Source: JACVRW01 sp963771715
Lineage (GTDB): Bacteria > Actinomycetota > Thermoleophilia > Solirubrobacterales > Thermoleophilaceae
Direction: 5' to 3'
Length of the DNA: 64,000 nucleotides
NCBI GenBank assembly: GCA_963771715.1
Contig: CAVYUQ010000003.1
Coordinates: forward strand, 124,001-188,000
The notes below the pieces were generated by a model. It searched no databases. It saw only the letters and a program-made list of their open reading frames with translations, and was not told the origin of the DNA. A program made the translations under genes and the position numbers. Position 1 is the stretch's first letter. Every line of letters starts with the position of its first letter. Of the stretch, positions 38,586-47,187 are shown in pieces.

Positions 38586-39396
38586 GTGAGGCAGCGTAGC
38601 AACCGGATTCTCATCGCCCTGGCAATGGCCACGGCGCTCTCGCTCGTGGCGGCCGCAGTCGCGATGGCGGCTCGGATCGTTGGTGACGCGAGCTCCAACG
38701 CGTTGATCGGGACGAGCCAGAGCGACCACATCATCGGCCGAGGCGGTGACGACACGGTCCACGCCCTGGCCGGCGCCGACCTCGTGCGCGGCGGCGCGGG
38801 CGCCGACACGGTGCACGCGGGCCGCGGCCGGGACCAGGTCCACGGCGGTCGCGACAACGACGTCCTCAACGGAGGCCGGGGCTGCGACCGCATCCTCGGC
38901 GGGCTGGGCGACGACACGATCGAGGGCGGTCCGGGCTTCGGCTTCCGTCGCTTCCGCTGCGAGCGCCTGCACGGCGGTCTCGGCAACGACGTGTCGAACG
39001 GCGGCCTGGGCCGGGACTTCATGTCCGGCGGACAGGGCGACGACGTGCAGAGCGGCGGCGCCGGGGCGGACAAGATCTTCGCCAATCCGGGCCGCGACAA
39101 GTCCGAGGGCGGTGACGGCCCGGACGTGCTCTGGGCGCTCGCGCGTGTGGACGTGGCCGCGATCGGCGACACGGAGGGAGACACGCTCGACGGCGGCAAC
39201 GGCGCGGACCGCTTCCGCGTGCGCGACGGCGAGCTGGACCTCGTGCACTGCGGCGAGGGCCGCGATCGCGTGATCGCCGACCAGTTCGACCAGGTGGACA
39301 ACGACTGCGAGCGTGGTGATCCGCCGCGACATCACCTCGCTCGACCAGGTCGAGGACCAGGAGGAGAACCGGACCGAGAACCCGACCTCGGGTTAG
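38586..39396 (+). CDS. Secreted RTX/haemolysin-type calcium-binding repeat protein, frame broken near its end
   Basis: GTG start lies 7 bases after AAGGAGG. A signal peptide (ILIALAMATALSLVAAAVAMA) is followed by about eight nonapeptide repeats of the GGxGxDxxx type, such as IIGRGGDDTVHAL, VRGGAGADTVHAG and LNGGRGCDRILGGLGDD. Such repeats fold into a calcium-bound beta-roll. No toxin or enzyme domain is attached. One extra T at 39314 explains the frame change at NDCER|VVIRRDITSLDQVED; the repaired end is at 39396 (about 269 residues). Confidence 0.8.
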
Positions 39397-39447
39397 GCAG
39401 GCGGAGCTGGAGGGCAAGGCCGGGCGGCGTGGTACCGTCGCCCCGCC

Positions 39448-40128
39448 TTGCGCTCCGCGTTGTTACAGGACGTCCGTGTGGCCCCCTCGATCCTGGCCTC
39501 CGACTTCGCCCGCCTCGGCGAGCAGGTCGAGGAGGTCATGGACGCGGGCGCGCGCGTGATCCACGTGGACGTGATGGACGGCCACTTCGTGCCGCCGATC
39601 TCGATCGGGTCGCTGATCGTGGATGCGCTGCGCGACCTCGTGCACGACCGCGGCGGCGTGCTCGACGTGCATCTCATGGTCGAGCGCCCGGAGCGCCGCA
39701 TCGAGGAGTTCGCCGCGGCGGGCGCGGACACGCTGATCGTGCACTGGGAGGCCACGCCGCACGTGCACTACGCGCTCCAGGCGGTGCGCGCCGCCGGCCT
39801 CGACGCCGGGCTCGCCCTCAACCCAGCCACCCCGCCCGAGGTGGTGTCCGGCCTCGTGGCCGAGCTGGACCACGTGCTCTGCATGACCGTGAACCCCGGC
39901 TGGGGCGGCCAGCCCTACATCGAGAGCTCCACCGCCAAGGTGGCCCGCCTGCGCGAGCTGCTCGGCCCGGACGTCCCGATCGAGGTGGACGGCGGCATCG
40001 ACGCGGCCACCGCCGAGGCCACCCGCCACGCCGGGGCCACGCTGTTCGTGGCGGGCTCGTCGATCTTCGGCTCCGGAGACCCCGCGGCGGCCTATCGCGA
40101 GATCGCGGCCGCGGTCAACGCTGCTTAG
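39448..40128 (+). CDS. rpe: Ribulose-phosphate 3-epimerase
   Basis: The product is 226 residues. I keep TTG 39448, because GTG 39478 would remove the first residues before VAPSILASDF. Active-site motifs are HVDVMDGHFVPPISIG (metal-binding His/Asp), DVHLMVERPE, MTVNPGWGGQPYI and VDGGIDAATAE. The enzyme interconverts ribulose 5-phosphate and xylulose 5-phosphate in the pentose phosphate pathway. Its end overlaps the next, convergent gene by 14 bases. RpiB-like isomerase occurs elsewhere in the window. Confidence 0.92.
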   Translation: MRSALLQDVRVAPSILASDFARLGEQVEEVMDAGARVIHVDVMDGHFVPPISIGSLIVDALRDLVHDRGGVLDVHLMVERPERRIEEFAAAGADTLIVHWEATPHVHYALQAVRAAGLDAGLALNPATPPEVVSGLVAELDHVLCMTVNPGWGGQPYIESSTAKVARLRELLGPDVPIEVDGGIDAATAEATRHAGATLFVAGSSIFGSGDPAAAYREIAAAVNAA

Positions 40129-40553
40129 GGCGGCCGCCCTCCAGCTCCGGGTCGGTCCCCTTCAGCCGGCAGCGGGCCACCGAGCCCAGCAGCGACGGGT
40201 CCACGGGCACGTGCACGTGCGGGTCGAAGACGCCGCCGTCGGTGTCGCTGAACGGCCAGCGCTCGGTTGTGTCGAAGACGAGAGCGCCGGCCTGATCGGT
40301 GCACTCGATGGCCACCCGCCTCTTGCCGCCCGTGGTGGCCAGCCTGTTCACGTCCGGGTCCTCGAGGTAGATCACGATCTCGGGCAGCCCGCGGTTGGAC
40401 GGCTCCACGCGGATGCCGTCCGCCGCCGCCCTCGTCGGAGCCACTGCCCGAAGCGGCGATCACGATCAGGGGCACCGAGATCGCGAGCAGCACGGCCAGC
40501 GCGATCAGACGGGTGCGCGAGGCGGGATCCATTGGGGGCGCGATGGTAGTCAC
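40115..40553 (-). CDS. Small membrane-anchored protein, frame broken once
   Basis: GTG 40553 or ATG 40532 starts MDPASRTRLIALAVLLAISV, a single N-terminal membrane anchor. One extra base in a GC repeat at 40419-40431 changes the frame to ADGIRVEPSNRGLPEIVIYL; the protein ends at 40115 with RLKGTDPELEGGRPKQR. The exported domain (about 100 residues) contains TTERWPFSDTDGG and DPHVHVPVDPSLL. I do not recognise a family. It is divergent from the trpB gene. Confidence 0.6.
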
Positions 40554-40555
40554 GT

Positions 40556-40561
40556 TAGGAT
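40556..40561 (+). promoter_or_regulatory. Leaderless-type -10 box of trpB2
   Basis: TAGGAT lies exactly 6 bases before the GTG start at 40568 and no ribosome-binding site precedes the gene, so the start codon probably lies at the 5' end of the mRNA. Confidence 0.55.
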
Positions 40562-40567
40562 CGCCGC

Positions 40568-41929
40568 GTGACCGATCAGACCAAGTTCACGCTCACCGAG
40601 GACCGCATCCCTACCCACTGGGTGAACCTGCTCCCCGACCTTCCCGGCGAGCCGCTTCCGCCGCTCAGTCCAGCCACCATGGAGCCGGCCGGCCCTGACG
40701 ACCTGACGCCGATCTTCCCGATGGAGATCATCGGCCAGGAGGTGTCGATGGACCCGGAGGTCGAGGTGCCCGAGGGGGTTCGGGACACGTACAAGCTGTG
40801 GCGGCCGACACCGCTCTACCGGGCGCACCGCCTCGAGCGCGCGCTCGATACGCCCGCGCACGTCTATTACAAGTACGAGGGCGTCTCCCCGGCCGGCTCC
40901 CACAAGCCGAACAGCGCGGTGGCCCAGGCGTACGCCAACAAGCAGGCCGGCGTGAAGCGCCTCGTGACCGAGACCGGCGCCGGCCAGTGGGGATCCGCGC
41001 TCGCCATGGCGTGCGCGCAGTTCGGGCTCGAGTGCGTCGTCTACATGGTCGGCGCGAGCTACGACCAGAAGCCATATCGGCGCGCGATGATGGAGAGCTG
41101 GGGCGCCACGGTGATCCGCTCCCCGAGCGACACCACCGAGGCGGGCAAGAGCCAGGCCTCGCACCCCACCGGATCACTCGGAATCGCGATCTCCGAGGCG
41201 GTCGAGGTGGCGGCCGGCGACCCGGACACGAACTACGCACTCGGCTCGGTCCTGAACCACGTCTGCCTCCACCAGACGGTGATCGGCCAGGAGGCGATGG
41301 CGCAGATGGAGATGGCGGGCGAGGAGCCGGACGTCGTGGTGGGCTGCGTGGGCGGCGGCTCGAACTTCGCGGGACTCGCATTCCCCTTCGTGCGCCGCGT
41401 GCTGCGCGACGGCGCCACGACCCGCTTCCTCGCGGCCGAGCCGGCCGCCTGCCCCACGCTCACGCGCGGGGCGTACCGCTACGACTTCGGCGACACGGTC
41501 GGACTCACGCCGCTGATGCCGATGTACACGCTCGGCCACGACTTCGTCCCGCCGCCGGTGCACGCGGGCGGGCTGCGCTACCACGGTGACTCGCCGATGC
41601 TGTGCGGACTCGTGAAGCACGGCCTCGTGGAGGCGCGCGCCTACAAGCAGAACGAGACCTTCGCGGCGGCGCTCCAGTTCGCACGCACCGAGGCGATCAT
41701 CCCGGGCCCCGAGCCGGCGCACGCCATCCGCGCCGTGATCGAGGAGGCCGAGGACGCGAAGCTGGCGGGCGAGGAGCGCGTGATCCTGCTCGGGCTCTCA
41801 GGCCACGGCCACTTCGACATGTCCGCCTACGAGAGCTACCTGGCCGGCAAGCTCGAGGACCCGGAGTTCTCCGAGGCCGACATGGACGCAGCGCTCGAGC
41901 GGCTGCCGGCGGCCCCGGCCATCGCCTGA
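40568..41929 (+). CDS. trpB: TrpB2-type tryptophan synthase beta chain
   Basis: The product is 453 residues. The PLP lysine is in EGVSPAGSHKPNSAVAQAY near residue 112, TETGAGQWGSALAMAC near 140, and the phosphate-binding loop GCVGGGSNFAGLAFP near 260. The long N-terminus (THWVNLLPDLPGEPLPPL, HPLYRAHRL-like region) and the length of about 450 residues mark the TrpB2 subfamily, which joins indole and serine (or phosphoserine) to tryptophan. No trpA or other tryptophan gene lies nearby, so it probably acts alone, for example in indole salvage. Confidence 0.9.
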   Translation: MTDQTKFTLTEDRIPTHWVNLLPDLPGEPLPPLSPATMEPAGPDDLTPIFPMEIIGQEVSMDPEVEVPEGVRDTYKLWRPTPLYRAHRLERALDTPAHVYYKYEGVSPAGSHKPNSAVAQAYANKQAGVKRLVTETGAGQWGSALAMACAQFGLECVVYMVGASYDQKPYRRAMMESWGATVIRSPSDTTEAGKSQASHPTGSLGIAISEAVEVAAGDPDTNYALGSVLNHVCLHQTVIGQEAMAQMEMAGEEPDVVVGCVGGGSNFAGLAFPFVRRVLRDGATTRFLAAEPAACPTLTRGAYRYDFGDTVGLTPLMPMYTLGHDFVPPPVHAGGLRYHGDSPMLCGLVKHGLVEARAYKQNETFAAALQFARTEAIIPGPEPAHAIRAVIEEAEDAKLAGEERVILLGLSGHGHFDMSAYESYLAGKLEDPEFSEADMDAALERLPAAPAIA

Positions 41930-41940
41930 GCGGGGCGCCG

Positions 41941-42783
41941 CTAGCGCTTGCGGCGCCGCTTGCGCGAGGCCGGCCGCTCCGGCACGGGCTCCGGCTCCGG
42001 CGGCGTGGGGTCGAGCTTTGCCGGCTCCTCCTCGCCCGGCATTGGCGCGAGGCCGCGCCGCTGCGCCGCGCTCGGCCACGGCTCCGCTTGGCCGCTCTCC
42101 CATGCGGGTCCACGCCCGCCCGGCCACCTGCCGAGGAACACCAGCCCGAGCGCGCCGAGCCAGAACGCCTGGATCACGGACGACACGCCGGTGAGCTGGA
42201 ACACCACAAGCGCCCCCGCGATCACACCGAGAATGCCCATGAACGGCGTGAGCAGCCCGACCCGCCGCGCGCGCAGCGGCAGCATCACGAACAGGAACGC
42301 CACGCCCACGGTGCCCGCGGTCGCGAGGGCCACGAGGACCGCGTTCGCCCCGCCCAGCTCATCCGCGCGGTCGGCGCCGGCCTCGCCGCGGATCGGCCTT
42401 CCGCCGGCGAAGTCCTCTGCAAGGTCGATCGCCTCGAACGCGCCCGCGACGGTCGACACCGCATACAGGACCGGCGCCCCGATCACGAGGTATTGGAACC
42501 ACGGCGGCACCCCACCGCCGCGGGCCAGCGTCGCGCGGAAGAGGTAGAGGAAGGCTCCCACGAGGAGCAAGCCGGCGAGCGCGCCCAGCACCGCCGACGC
42601 CAGGTAGCCGCCCGACTGCTCGTCGATCGACAGCAGCAAGTCGGGATGGCGCTGGATCCCCTCGCGGTCCTCCGGGAAGAAGAGCATCGCGCTCACGAGC
42701 AGCAGGGCCCCGGCCAGGATCGCCGCGATCGCGGCCGGCCGGGCCCAGCGGGCCTCCCACTGCAGCTGCTCTTCGCGGTTCAC
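41941..42783 (-). CDS. Polytopic membrane protein of unknown function
   Basis: The product is 280 residues with about six hydrophobic helices (near residues 17-36, 60-82, 97-117, 148-170, 180-202 and 205-220). The C-terminal 60 residues are Pro/Glu-rich and end in the basic RKRRRKR. I do not recognise a named family; DUF4386-like proteins have a similar helix pattern. Its start overlaps the stop of the 63-residue gene upstream, so the two are coupled. Confidence 0.65.
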   Translation of the reverse strand: MNREEQLQWEARWARPAAIAAILAGALLLVSAMLFFPEDREGIQRHPDLLLSIDEQSGGYLASAVLGALAGLLLVGAFLYLFRATLARGGGVPPWFQYLVIGAPVLYAVSTVAGAFEAIDLAEDFAGGRPIRGEAGADRADELGGANAVLVALATAGTVGVAFLFVMLPLRARRVGLLTPFMGILGVIAGALVVFQLTGVSSVIQAFWLGALGLVFLGRWPGGRGPAWESGQAEPWPSAAQRRGLAPMPGEEEPAKLDPTPPEPEPVPERPASRKRRRKR

Positions 42784-42971
42784 GGCGTCTTCGGCGGCGG
42801 GGCGCTCTCGCGCGTGACGCGAGGCGGGTAGTACTCGACGTCCTCGGGCTCGACGATGCGCGAGACGCGTTCGCCCACGGCAAGCACCACGTCGAGAGCG
42901 GGGGCCATCAGCCTGATCAGGCCCTCGACCCGCTGTCGGGTCCGCAGCTGGTCCGGTGTAATCGGCGCCAC
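42780..42971 (-). CDS. Small hypothetical protein
   Basis: The product is 63 residues. It has an amphipathic stretch, RVEGLIRLMAPALDVVLAVGERVSRIV, then EPEDVEYYPPRVTRE. No known motif. It overlaps the downstream membrane-protein gene by 4 bases and starts 2 bases after the CBS gene ends, so it is part of the same three-gene unit. Confidence 0.55.
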   Translation of the reverse strand: MAPITPDQLRTRQRVEGLIRLMAPALDVVLAVGERVSRIVEPEDVEYYPPRVTRESAPPPKTP

Positions 42972-42973
42972 GT

Positions 42974-43420
42974 TCAGCCCCCGCGCTGGTGGAAGTAGAA
43001 CTCGGGCAGCGCGGCCTTGGCCACCTCGGCGGTGATCTGCTGCGCCTGGTGAAGGTCGCCGGCGCGCACCGCCAGGTCGTCGATCGTCACGATGCCGACC
43101 AGGCCCTCGCCCTGCGTGACCGGCAGTCGCCGGATGCCGTGCTGGATCATGATCACCACCGCCTCCTCGAGGTCCATCTCGACCTCACCGGTCACGATCG
43201 GGCGCGACGCGTGGTCGCCGGCCGGGGAGTCTGGCCCGATGCGGTCGGCCACCACCGCCAGGGCGAGGTCGCGGTCGGTGATCACCCCGACGGGCCGGCC
43301 CGCGTCGCAGATCACGACGGAGCCCACGTTGCGGTCGCGCATCAGCTCGCCGACGTGCTGCAGGCTGTCGCCGCTCTCGGCCGTCACCACGCCCTGGGTC
43401 ATCACCTCCGCGATGCGCAC
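42974..43420 (-). CDS. Tandem CBS-domain protein
   Basis: The start GTG 43420 (RIAEVMTQGVVTAESGDSLQ) gives 148 residues. It holds two CBS motifs: VGSVVICDAGRPVGVITDRDLAL near residue 40 and IRRLPVTQGEGLVGIVTIDDLA near residue 105. Such pairs bind adenine nucleotides and sense energy state. No enzyme or channel domain is fused. The start codon is 6 bases after a TACAGT box with no ribosome-binding site. Confidence 0.85.
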   Translation of the reverse strand: MRIAEVMTQGVVTAESGDSLQHVGELMRDRNVGSVVICDAGRPVGVITDRDLALAVVADRIGPDSPAGDHASRPIVTGEVEMDLEEAVVIMIQHGIRRLPVTQGEGLVGIVTIDDLAVRAGDLHQAQQITAEVAKAALPEFYFHQRGG

Positions 43421-43426
43421 GCGGCG

Positions 43427-43450
43427 ACTGTATCGGAGACCCCCTACCCT
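43427..43450. promoter_or_regulatory. Divergent leaderless-type -10 boxes (CBS gene and small gene)
   Basis: On the minus strand TACAGT (43427-43432) is 6 bases before the GTG at 43420. On the plus strand TACCCT (43445-43450) is 6 bases before the ATG at 43457. The two starts are 37 bases apart. Confidence 0.55.
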
Positions 43451-43456
43451 TGAGGC

Positions 43457-43735
43457 ATGTCCTCTGAAGACCCATTCGGCGGCCTCTTCGGCGACCCGGA
43501 CGAGCTGCGCCGGCGCATGGAGGAGTTCGCCCAGCAGATGCAGGGAGCGCAACGAGTGGCCTGGGCCGACAACGCGATCAAGCTGGCCGTCGACATGACG
43601 GTCGCCGGCCTCAACCGCCTCAACCTCCAGGGCAACGCCGAGCAGCAGACTCAGGAGCTGCGCGCCGCGATGCAGGCGCTCTTCCCCGAGGCGGTCATCC
43701 TGGTGCGCGAGGCTCGCGAGGGCTTCGGGACGTAG
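43457..43735 (+). CDS. Small hypothetical protein, helical
   Basis: The product is 92 residues. It begins SSEDPFGGLFGDPDELRRRM and is predicted to be almost wholly helical, with Gln- and Ala-rich segments (EEFAQQMQGAQRVAWADNAI). No signal peptide, membrane helix or known motif. It overlaps the end of the convergent flippase-like gene by 41 bases. The codon usage matches neighbours, so I regard it as real. Confidence 0.6.
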   Translation: MSSEDPFGGLFGDPDELRRRMEEFAQQMQGAQRVAWADNAIKLAVDMTVAGLNRLNLQGNAEQQTQELRAAMQALFPEAVILVREAREGFGT

Positions 43736-44702
43736 CGCGCTCCTCCTGTCCGCGGGCTATGACCTCCCTGAAGCTGCGGTAGCGGAAGATGAAGACGAGC
43801 GAGGCGAAGCCGATGCCGAAGGTCAGCGCGCCGATCGCGATCTGCTGGCCCACCGAGTAGGCCGCCACCGTCGCGGTCTTGCCCGGGCCGGCGAAGACCT
43901 TCGTGAGCAGCGCCTGCTGCACCCCCGCCCCCTGCGGCGTGAACGGCACCGCGGCCGACACGGCGTTCACGCCGAGCACCAGCAGCACGTTCTTCACCGA
44001 CCCGCCCACGTTGAACGCCTCCAGCAGCATCCAGAAGGCCGCGAAGCGAAAGCACCAGCCGCCGAGCTGAACCAGGAAGACCTCGCGGATGTAGCGCTCG
44101 CGGTCCTGGAGGATCGTGAAGCCCTGGCGGACCCGCTCCCAGAAGGCCTTGGCGCGCACGCTCAGGAGCGCGAACCCGACGAGGCTCCCCACGGCCAGCA
44201 GTGTGATCAGGAAGAGCGTGAACTTCGGGTGCTGCGCGAGATACGAGAGGTCGAACGCGTTCAGCTTGGCGAAGTCCGGGGGCTTGGGGAAGACGCCCTG
44301 CGTGAAGGCGAAGGTCAGGATCAGCGACCCCATCACGATGTCGAAGATCGTCTCCACCGCGAAGGTTGCGCCCACGGCGGGATAGCTGGCGTTCGGGATC
44401 GAGTTCCTGGTCAGGAAGAGGCGCACCACGTCGCCGCCGCGCGCCGGGATCACCGCGTTGAAGCCGTAGCCCGCGAAGTAGGCGCCCCAGATGCGCCGAA
44501 AGTCGATGCGCTCGGTCGGGTACGCCGCTCGCAGGATGTTGAAGCTCGCGCGCGCCCGCAGCGAGAGGTAGCACGTGAACAGCACGAGGGCCACCAGCAG
44601 CGGCAACGGCCGCACCGACGCGAGGTTCGAGAAGAAGGAGTCGACCGCGTCGAAGAACGACTCGAAGGACTCGCCGAGGGAGGCGGTGGGGGCCGGGGGC
44701 AC
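43695..44702 (-). CDS. Flippase-like (lysylphosphatidylglycerol synthase transmembrane) protein
   Basis: I start at GTG 44702, which leaves a 23-base gap to the divergent methyltransferase; the frame is open further upstream but not conserved-looking. The product is 335 residues with about eight helices. The family pattern is GYGFNAVIPARGGDVVRLFLT near residue 80 and VNAVSAAVPFTPQGAGVQQALL near residue 245 (UPF0104/AglD-like). Members move lipid-linked molecules across membranes or are domains of MprF; the substrate is unknown. Confidence 0.75.
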   Translation of the reverse strand: MPPAPTASLGESFESFFDAVDSFFSNLASVRPLPLLVALVLFTCYLSLRARASFNILRAAYPTERIDFRRIWGAYFAGYGFNAVIPARGGDVVRLFLTRNSIPNASYPAVGATFAVETIFDIVMGSLILTFAFTQGVFPKPPDFAKLNAFDLSYLAQHPKFTLFLITLLAVGSLVGFALLSVRAKAFWERVRQGFTILQDRERYIREVFLVQLGGWCFRFAAFWMLLEAFNVGGSVKNVLLVLGVNAVSAAVPFTPQGAGVQQALLTKVFAGPGKTATVAAYSVGQQIAIGALTFGIGFASLVFIFRYRSFREVIARGQEERATSRSPREPRAPG

Positions 44703-44713
44703 GGCCTGAAAGG

Positions 44714-44719
44714 TACGTT
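44714..44719 (+). promoter_or_regulatory. Leaderless-type -10 box of the methyltransferase gene
   Basis: TACGTT is exactly 6 bases before the GTG at 44726, without a ribosome-binding site. Confidence 0.5.
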
Positions 44720-44725
44720 GCGGCG

Positions 44726-45436
44726 GTGGATCGCGCCGAGGCCTCCCGGATCGCCCACGGAGAGCTGCGGCTCTGGAACCCGCTTGGCCACGCCGCCCTC
44801 GACGAGGCGATCGAGCTCCTGGAGCTGGCGCCGGGAGCGCGCGTCCTGGACGTGGCCTGCGGGCGCGGCGAGGTGCTGCGCCGCGTGGCTGCACGCTGGG
44901 ATGTGCGCGGCGTCGGCTATGACTCGGACTCGGCTCTCGTGGAGGAGGCGGGCCCGGAGCTGGACCTGCGGGTGAGCGACAGCCCGCCCGACGGGCGCTT
45001 TGGCCTGGTGCTCTGCATCGCCTCGAGCCACGCGCTCGGTGGCTTTCCGGACGCGCTCGGCGCGCTGTACGAGCTGACCGAGCCGGGCGGCCAGGTGCTT
45101 CTCGGCGAGGGCTACTGGCGACGCCCGCCGAGCGAGGAGTACCTGCGGGCGCTCGGCGCTGCCAGTTCCGACGAGCTGCCCGACTACCCCGGCCTCATGC
45201 GTGCCGCGGAGGAGGCGGGCCTCACCCCGCTCCACTCGTCCGCCGCGAGCGAGGCGGACTGGGACCGCTACGAGTGGCGGCTGATCCTGAACGCGGAGCG
45301 CTGGGCCGCCGCGAATCCGGAGGATCCCGGGGCCGACGCGCTGCGCGAGCGCGCCCGCCTCGCTCGAGGCCGGCTGACCATGCCTGATGGGCGTGAGACG
45401 CTCGGTTTTGCGCTGGTTCTGCTGCGCCGAGATTGA
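44726..45436 (+). CDS. SAM-dependent methyltransferase
   Basis: The product is 236 residues, GTG start. It is a class I Rossmann-fold enzyme: motif I VLDVACGRGEVLRRVA near residue 42, the acidic motif II end near GVGYDSDSALVEEA, and FGLVLCIASSHALGGF as motif IV. The C-terminal half (GEGYWRRPPSEEYL) resembles uncharacterised small-molecule methyltransferases. The substrate cannot be predicted. Confidence 0.8.
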   Translation: MDRAEASRIAHGELRLWNPLGHAALDEAIELLELAPGARVLDVACGRGEVLRRVAARWDVRGVGYDSDSALVEEAGPELDLRVSDSPPDGRFGLVLCIASSHALGGFPDALGALYELTEPGGQVLLGEGYWRRPPSEEYLRALGAASSDELPDYPGLMRAAEEAGLTPLHSSAASEADWDRYEWRLILNAERWAAANPEDPGADALRERARLARGRLTMPDGRETLGFALVLLRRD

Positions 45437-45470
45437 CCCACGGGACGCGCGATCGCGTATAGCTTGATGC

Positions 45471-46019
45471 ATGCCGTCGAGCGACGCGATGCTGGTCGAA
45501 CGTCTGCCGCGCGACCGCAGCGGGGACGAGTTGCGCGAGCTCTACCGCCGTTACGCCGGCGAGCTGTTCGGCTTTGCGAGCAGCGCGCTCGGCGACCGCG
45601 AGCAGGCGGAGGAGATCGTGCAGGACGTGTTCGCGCAGCTCTGGCGCCACGCGGGCGAGTACGACCAGCGCCGTGCGAGCGTGCGCACCTGGCTCTACGC
45701 GATCGCGCGCAACCGGATCGTGGACGCCCACCGCCGCTCGGCCGCGCGGCCCCAGCGCGCGGAGGCGGACTCGCTCGACAGCGCTGCCGAGATCGACGCC
45801 GCGCTGGACCAGGCGGTGCTGCGCTGGCAGATCACGGCGGCGCTCGCGCAGCTCTCGCCCGCCCACCGCGAGGTGATCCGCCTCGCCCACTACGGCGGCC
45901 TGACGATGCGCGAGATCGCCGAGCGCACCGGCATCCCGCTCGGCACGGTCAAGAGCCGGACCTCCTACGCCCTCCGCAGCCTGCGGCTGATCCTGGACGA
46001 GATGGAGGTCGAGCCGTGA
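45471..46019 (+). CDS. ECF-family RNA polymerase sigma factor
   Basis: The product is 182 residues. Region 2 is ELYRRYAGELFGFASSALGD with EEIVQDVFAQLWRHAGEYD and TWLYAIARNRIVDAHRR; region 4 is LAQLSPAHREVIRLAHYGGL with the helix-turn-helix MREIAERTGIPLGTVKSRTS. It lies in an operon with its anti-sigma gene (GTGA overlap). The start is preceded by TATAGCTT and no ribosome-binding site, so a leaderless mRNA is possible, perhaps from autoregulation. Confidence 0.9.
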   Translation: MPSSDAMLVERLPRDRSGDELRELYRRYAGELFGFASSALGDREQAEEIVQDVFAQLWRHAGEYDQRRASVRTWLYAIARNRIVDAHRRSAARPQRAEADSLDSAAEIDAALDQAVLRWQITAALAQLSPAHREVIRLAHYGGLTMREIAERTGIPLGTVKSRTSYALRSLRLILDEMEVEP

Positions 46020-46693
46020 CGGGCTGCCGCAGCCACGGCGAGCTGATCGGCCCGTACGTCCTCGGCGCCCTCGAGCCCGCCGAGATGGACGAGATGACGA
46101 TGCACCTGGCCGGGTGCGAGCGCTGCGCCGCGGAGCGGCGCCGGCTGGCATCGCTGCCCGCGCTGCTCGACAGCGCGCAGGCGCACGACACGATCGCCCC
46201 ACTCTCCCCGCAGCTCGAGGACGCGGTGCTGGACCGCTTCGTCAGGGAGCGCGCGCAGGCCGCGCGACCCCGGCGCCGGTGGCGGCGGTTCGCGATACCC
46301 GCCGCAGCGGCCGTGGCCGTGGCCCTCGCGGCCGTGCTCGCGCTGGTGCTCCCCGGCGGAGGCGAGCGCGCCTTTGCGAGCGCCGAGCTCTGGAGCACCT
46401 CGGGGCGCGTGCTCGGCAACGCGAGCGTCGCGGAGGTGGCCGCCGGCACGCGCGTGCAGCTGCGTGCGCACGACCTGCCGGTGGGCCGCGGGACCGTCTA
46501 CGAGCTCTGGTGCGTGCGCACCGACGGCCACTGGGTCAACGGCGGGACCTTCCACGCGCGAGCCGACGGAACCGCCTCGGCGGACCTCACCGCCGCGGTC
46601 CGTCCGGGCGAGTACCACGTGGTGGTGGTCACGCGCCCGTCGGCCGGCGGGAAGCACGGCCCGGAGGTCATGCGCGGGAAGCTGGTCTACTGA
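46016..46693 (+). CDS. RskA-like anti-sigma factor
   Basis: The product is 225 residues, starting at GTG 46016 over the sigma factor stop. The N-terminal zinc anti-sigma motif is MTMHLAGCERCAAERRR (His-X3-Cys-X2-Cys). One transmembrane helix lies near residues 82-103. The extracytoplasmic domain, VYELWCVRTDGHWVNGGTF, matches anti-sigma-K (RskA) sensor domains. It should hold the ECF factor inactive until a cell-envelope signal releases it. Confidence 0.88.
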   Translation: MTGCRSHGELIGPYVLGALEPAEMDEMTMHLAGCERCAAERRRLASLPALLDSAQAHDTIAPLSPQLEDAVLDRFVRERAQAARPRRRWRRFAIPAAAAVAVALAAVLALVLPGGGERAFASAELWSTSGRVLGNASVAEVAAGTRVQLRAHDLPVGRGTVYELWCVRTDGHWVNGGTFHARADGTASADLTAAVRPGEYHVVVVTRPSAGGKHGPEVMRGKLVY

Positions 46694-46725
46694 ACCTCCC
46701 CCAGAGCCGCTGCGTACAACAGCCC

Positions 46726-47187
46726 ATGCGCACCCTCTCCATCGTCGCGGTGCTCTGCGCGCTCACCCTCGTCGGCGTCGGCTGCGGAGACGACGACGAC
46801 GACAACGGCGGCAGCTCGGGCAACGTCAACACGACCGAGACGAAATCCGGCACCGACGGCGGAGGCGGAGCGAGCGAGACCGGCGGTGGCGGGGGCGGCA
46901 AGGCCCAGACGCTGAAGCTGAGCGCCGACCCAGGCGGCGCGCTGAAGTTCGACAAGAGCACCCTCACCGCGAAGGCCGGCAAGGTCACGATCGTCCTCGA
47001 CAACCCGTCGTCCCTCCCGCACGCGGTCGAGGTCGAGGGCAACGGAATCGAGGAGTCGAGCGACACGATCGGCGATGGCGAGACCACGAAGGTCGCGGCC
47101 ACCGTGAAGGCCGGCGAGTACGAGTACTACTGCCCGGTCGACGGCCACAAGGCCGCCGGCATGGAGGGCACGCTCACGGTGCAGTAA
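46726..47187 (+). CDS. Cupredoxin-domain lipoprotein
   Basis: The product is 153 residues. The signal peptide ends in the lipobox LVGVGC, followed by an acidic, then Gly-rich linker. The C-terminal cupredoxin domain keeps all type 1 copper ligands: His in LPHAVEVEG, then Cys, His and Met in YYCPVDGHKAAGMEG. It lies 32 bases after the anti-sigma gene, so it is probably the output or a target of this regulon. Its 3' end overlaps the convergent acetyltransferase gene by 61 bases. Confidence 0.85.
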   Translation: MRTLSIVAVLCALTLVGVGCGDDDDDNGGSSGNVNTTETKSGTDGGGGASETGGGGGGKAQTLKLSADPGGALKFDKSTLTAKAGKVTIVLDNPSSLPHAVEVEGNGIEESSDTIGDGETTKVAATVKAGEYEYYCPVDGHKAAGMEGTLTVQ

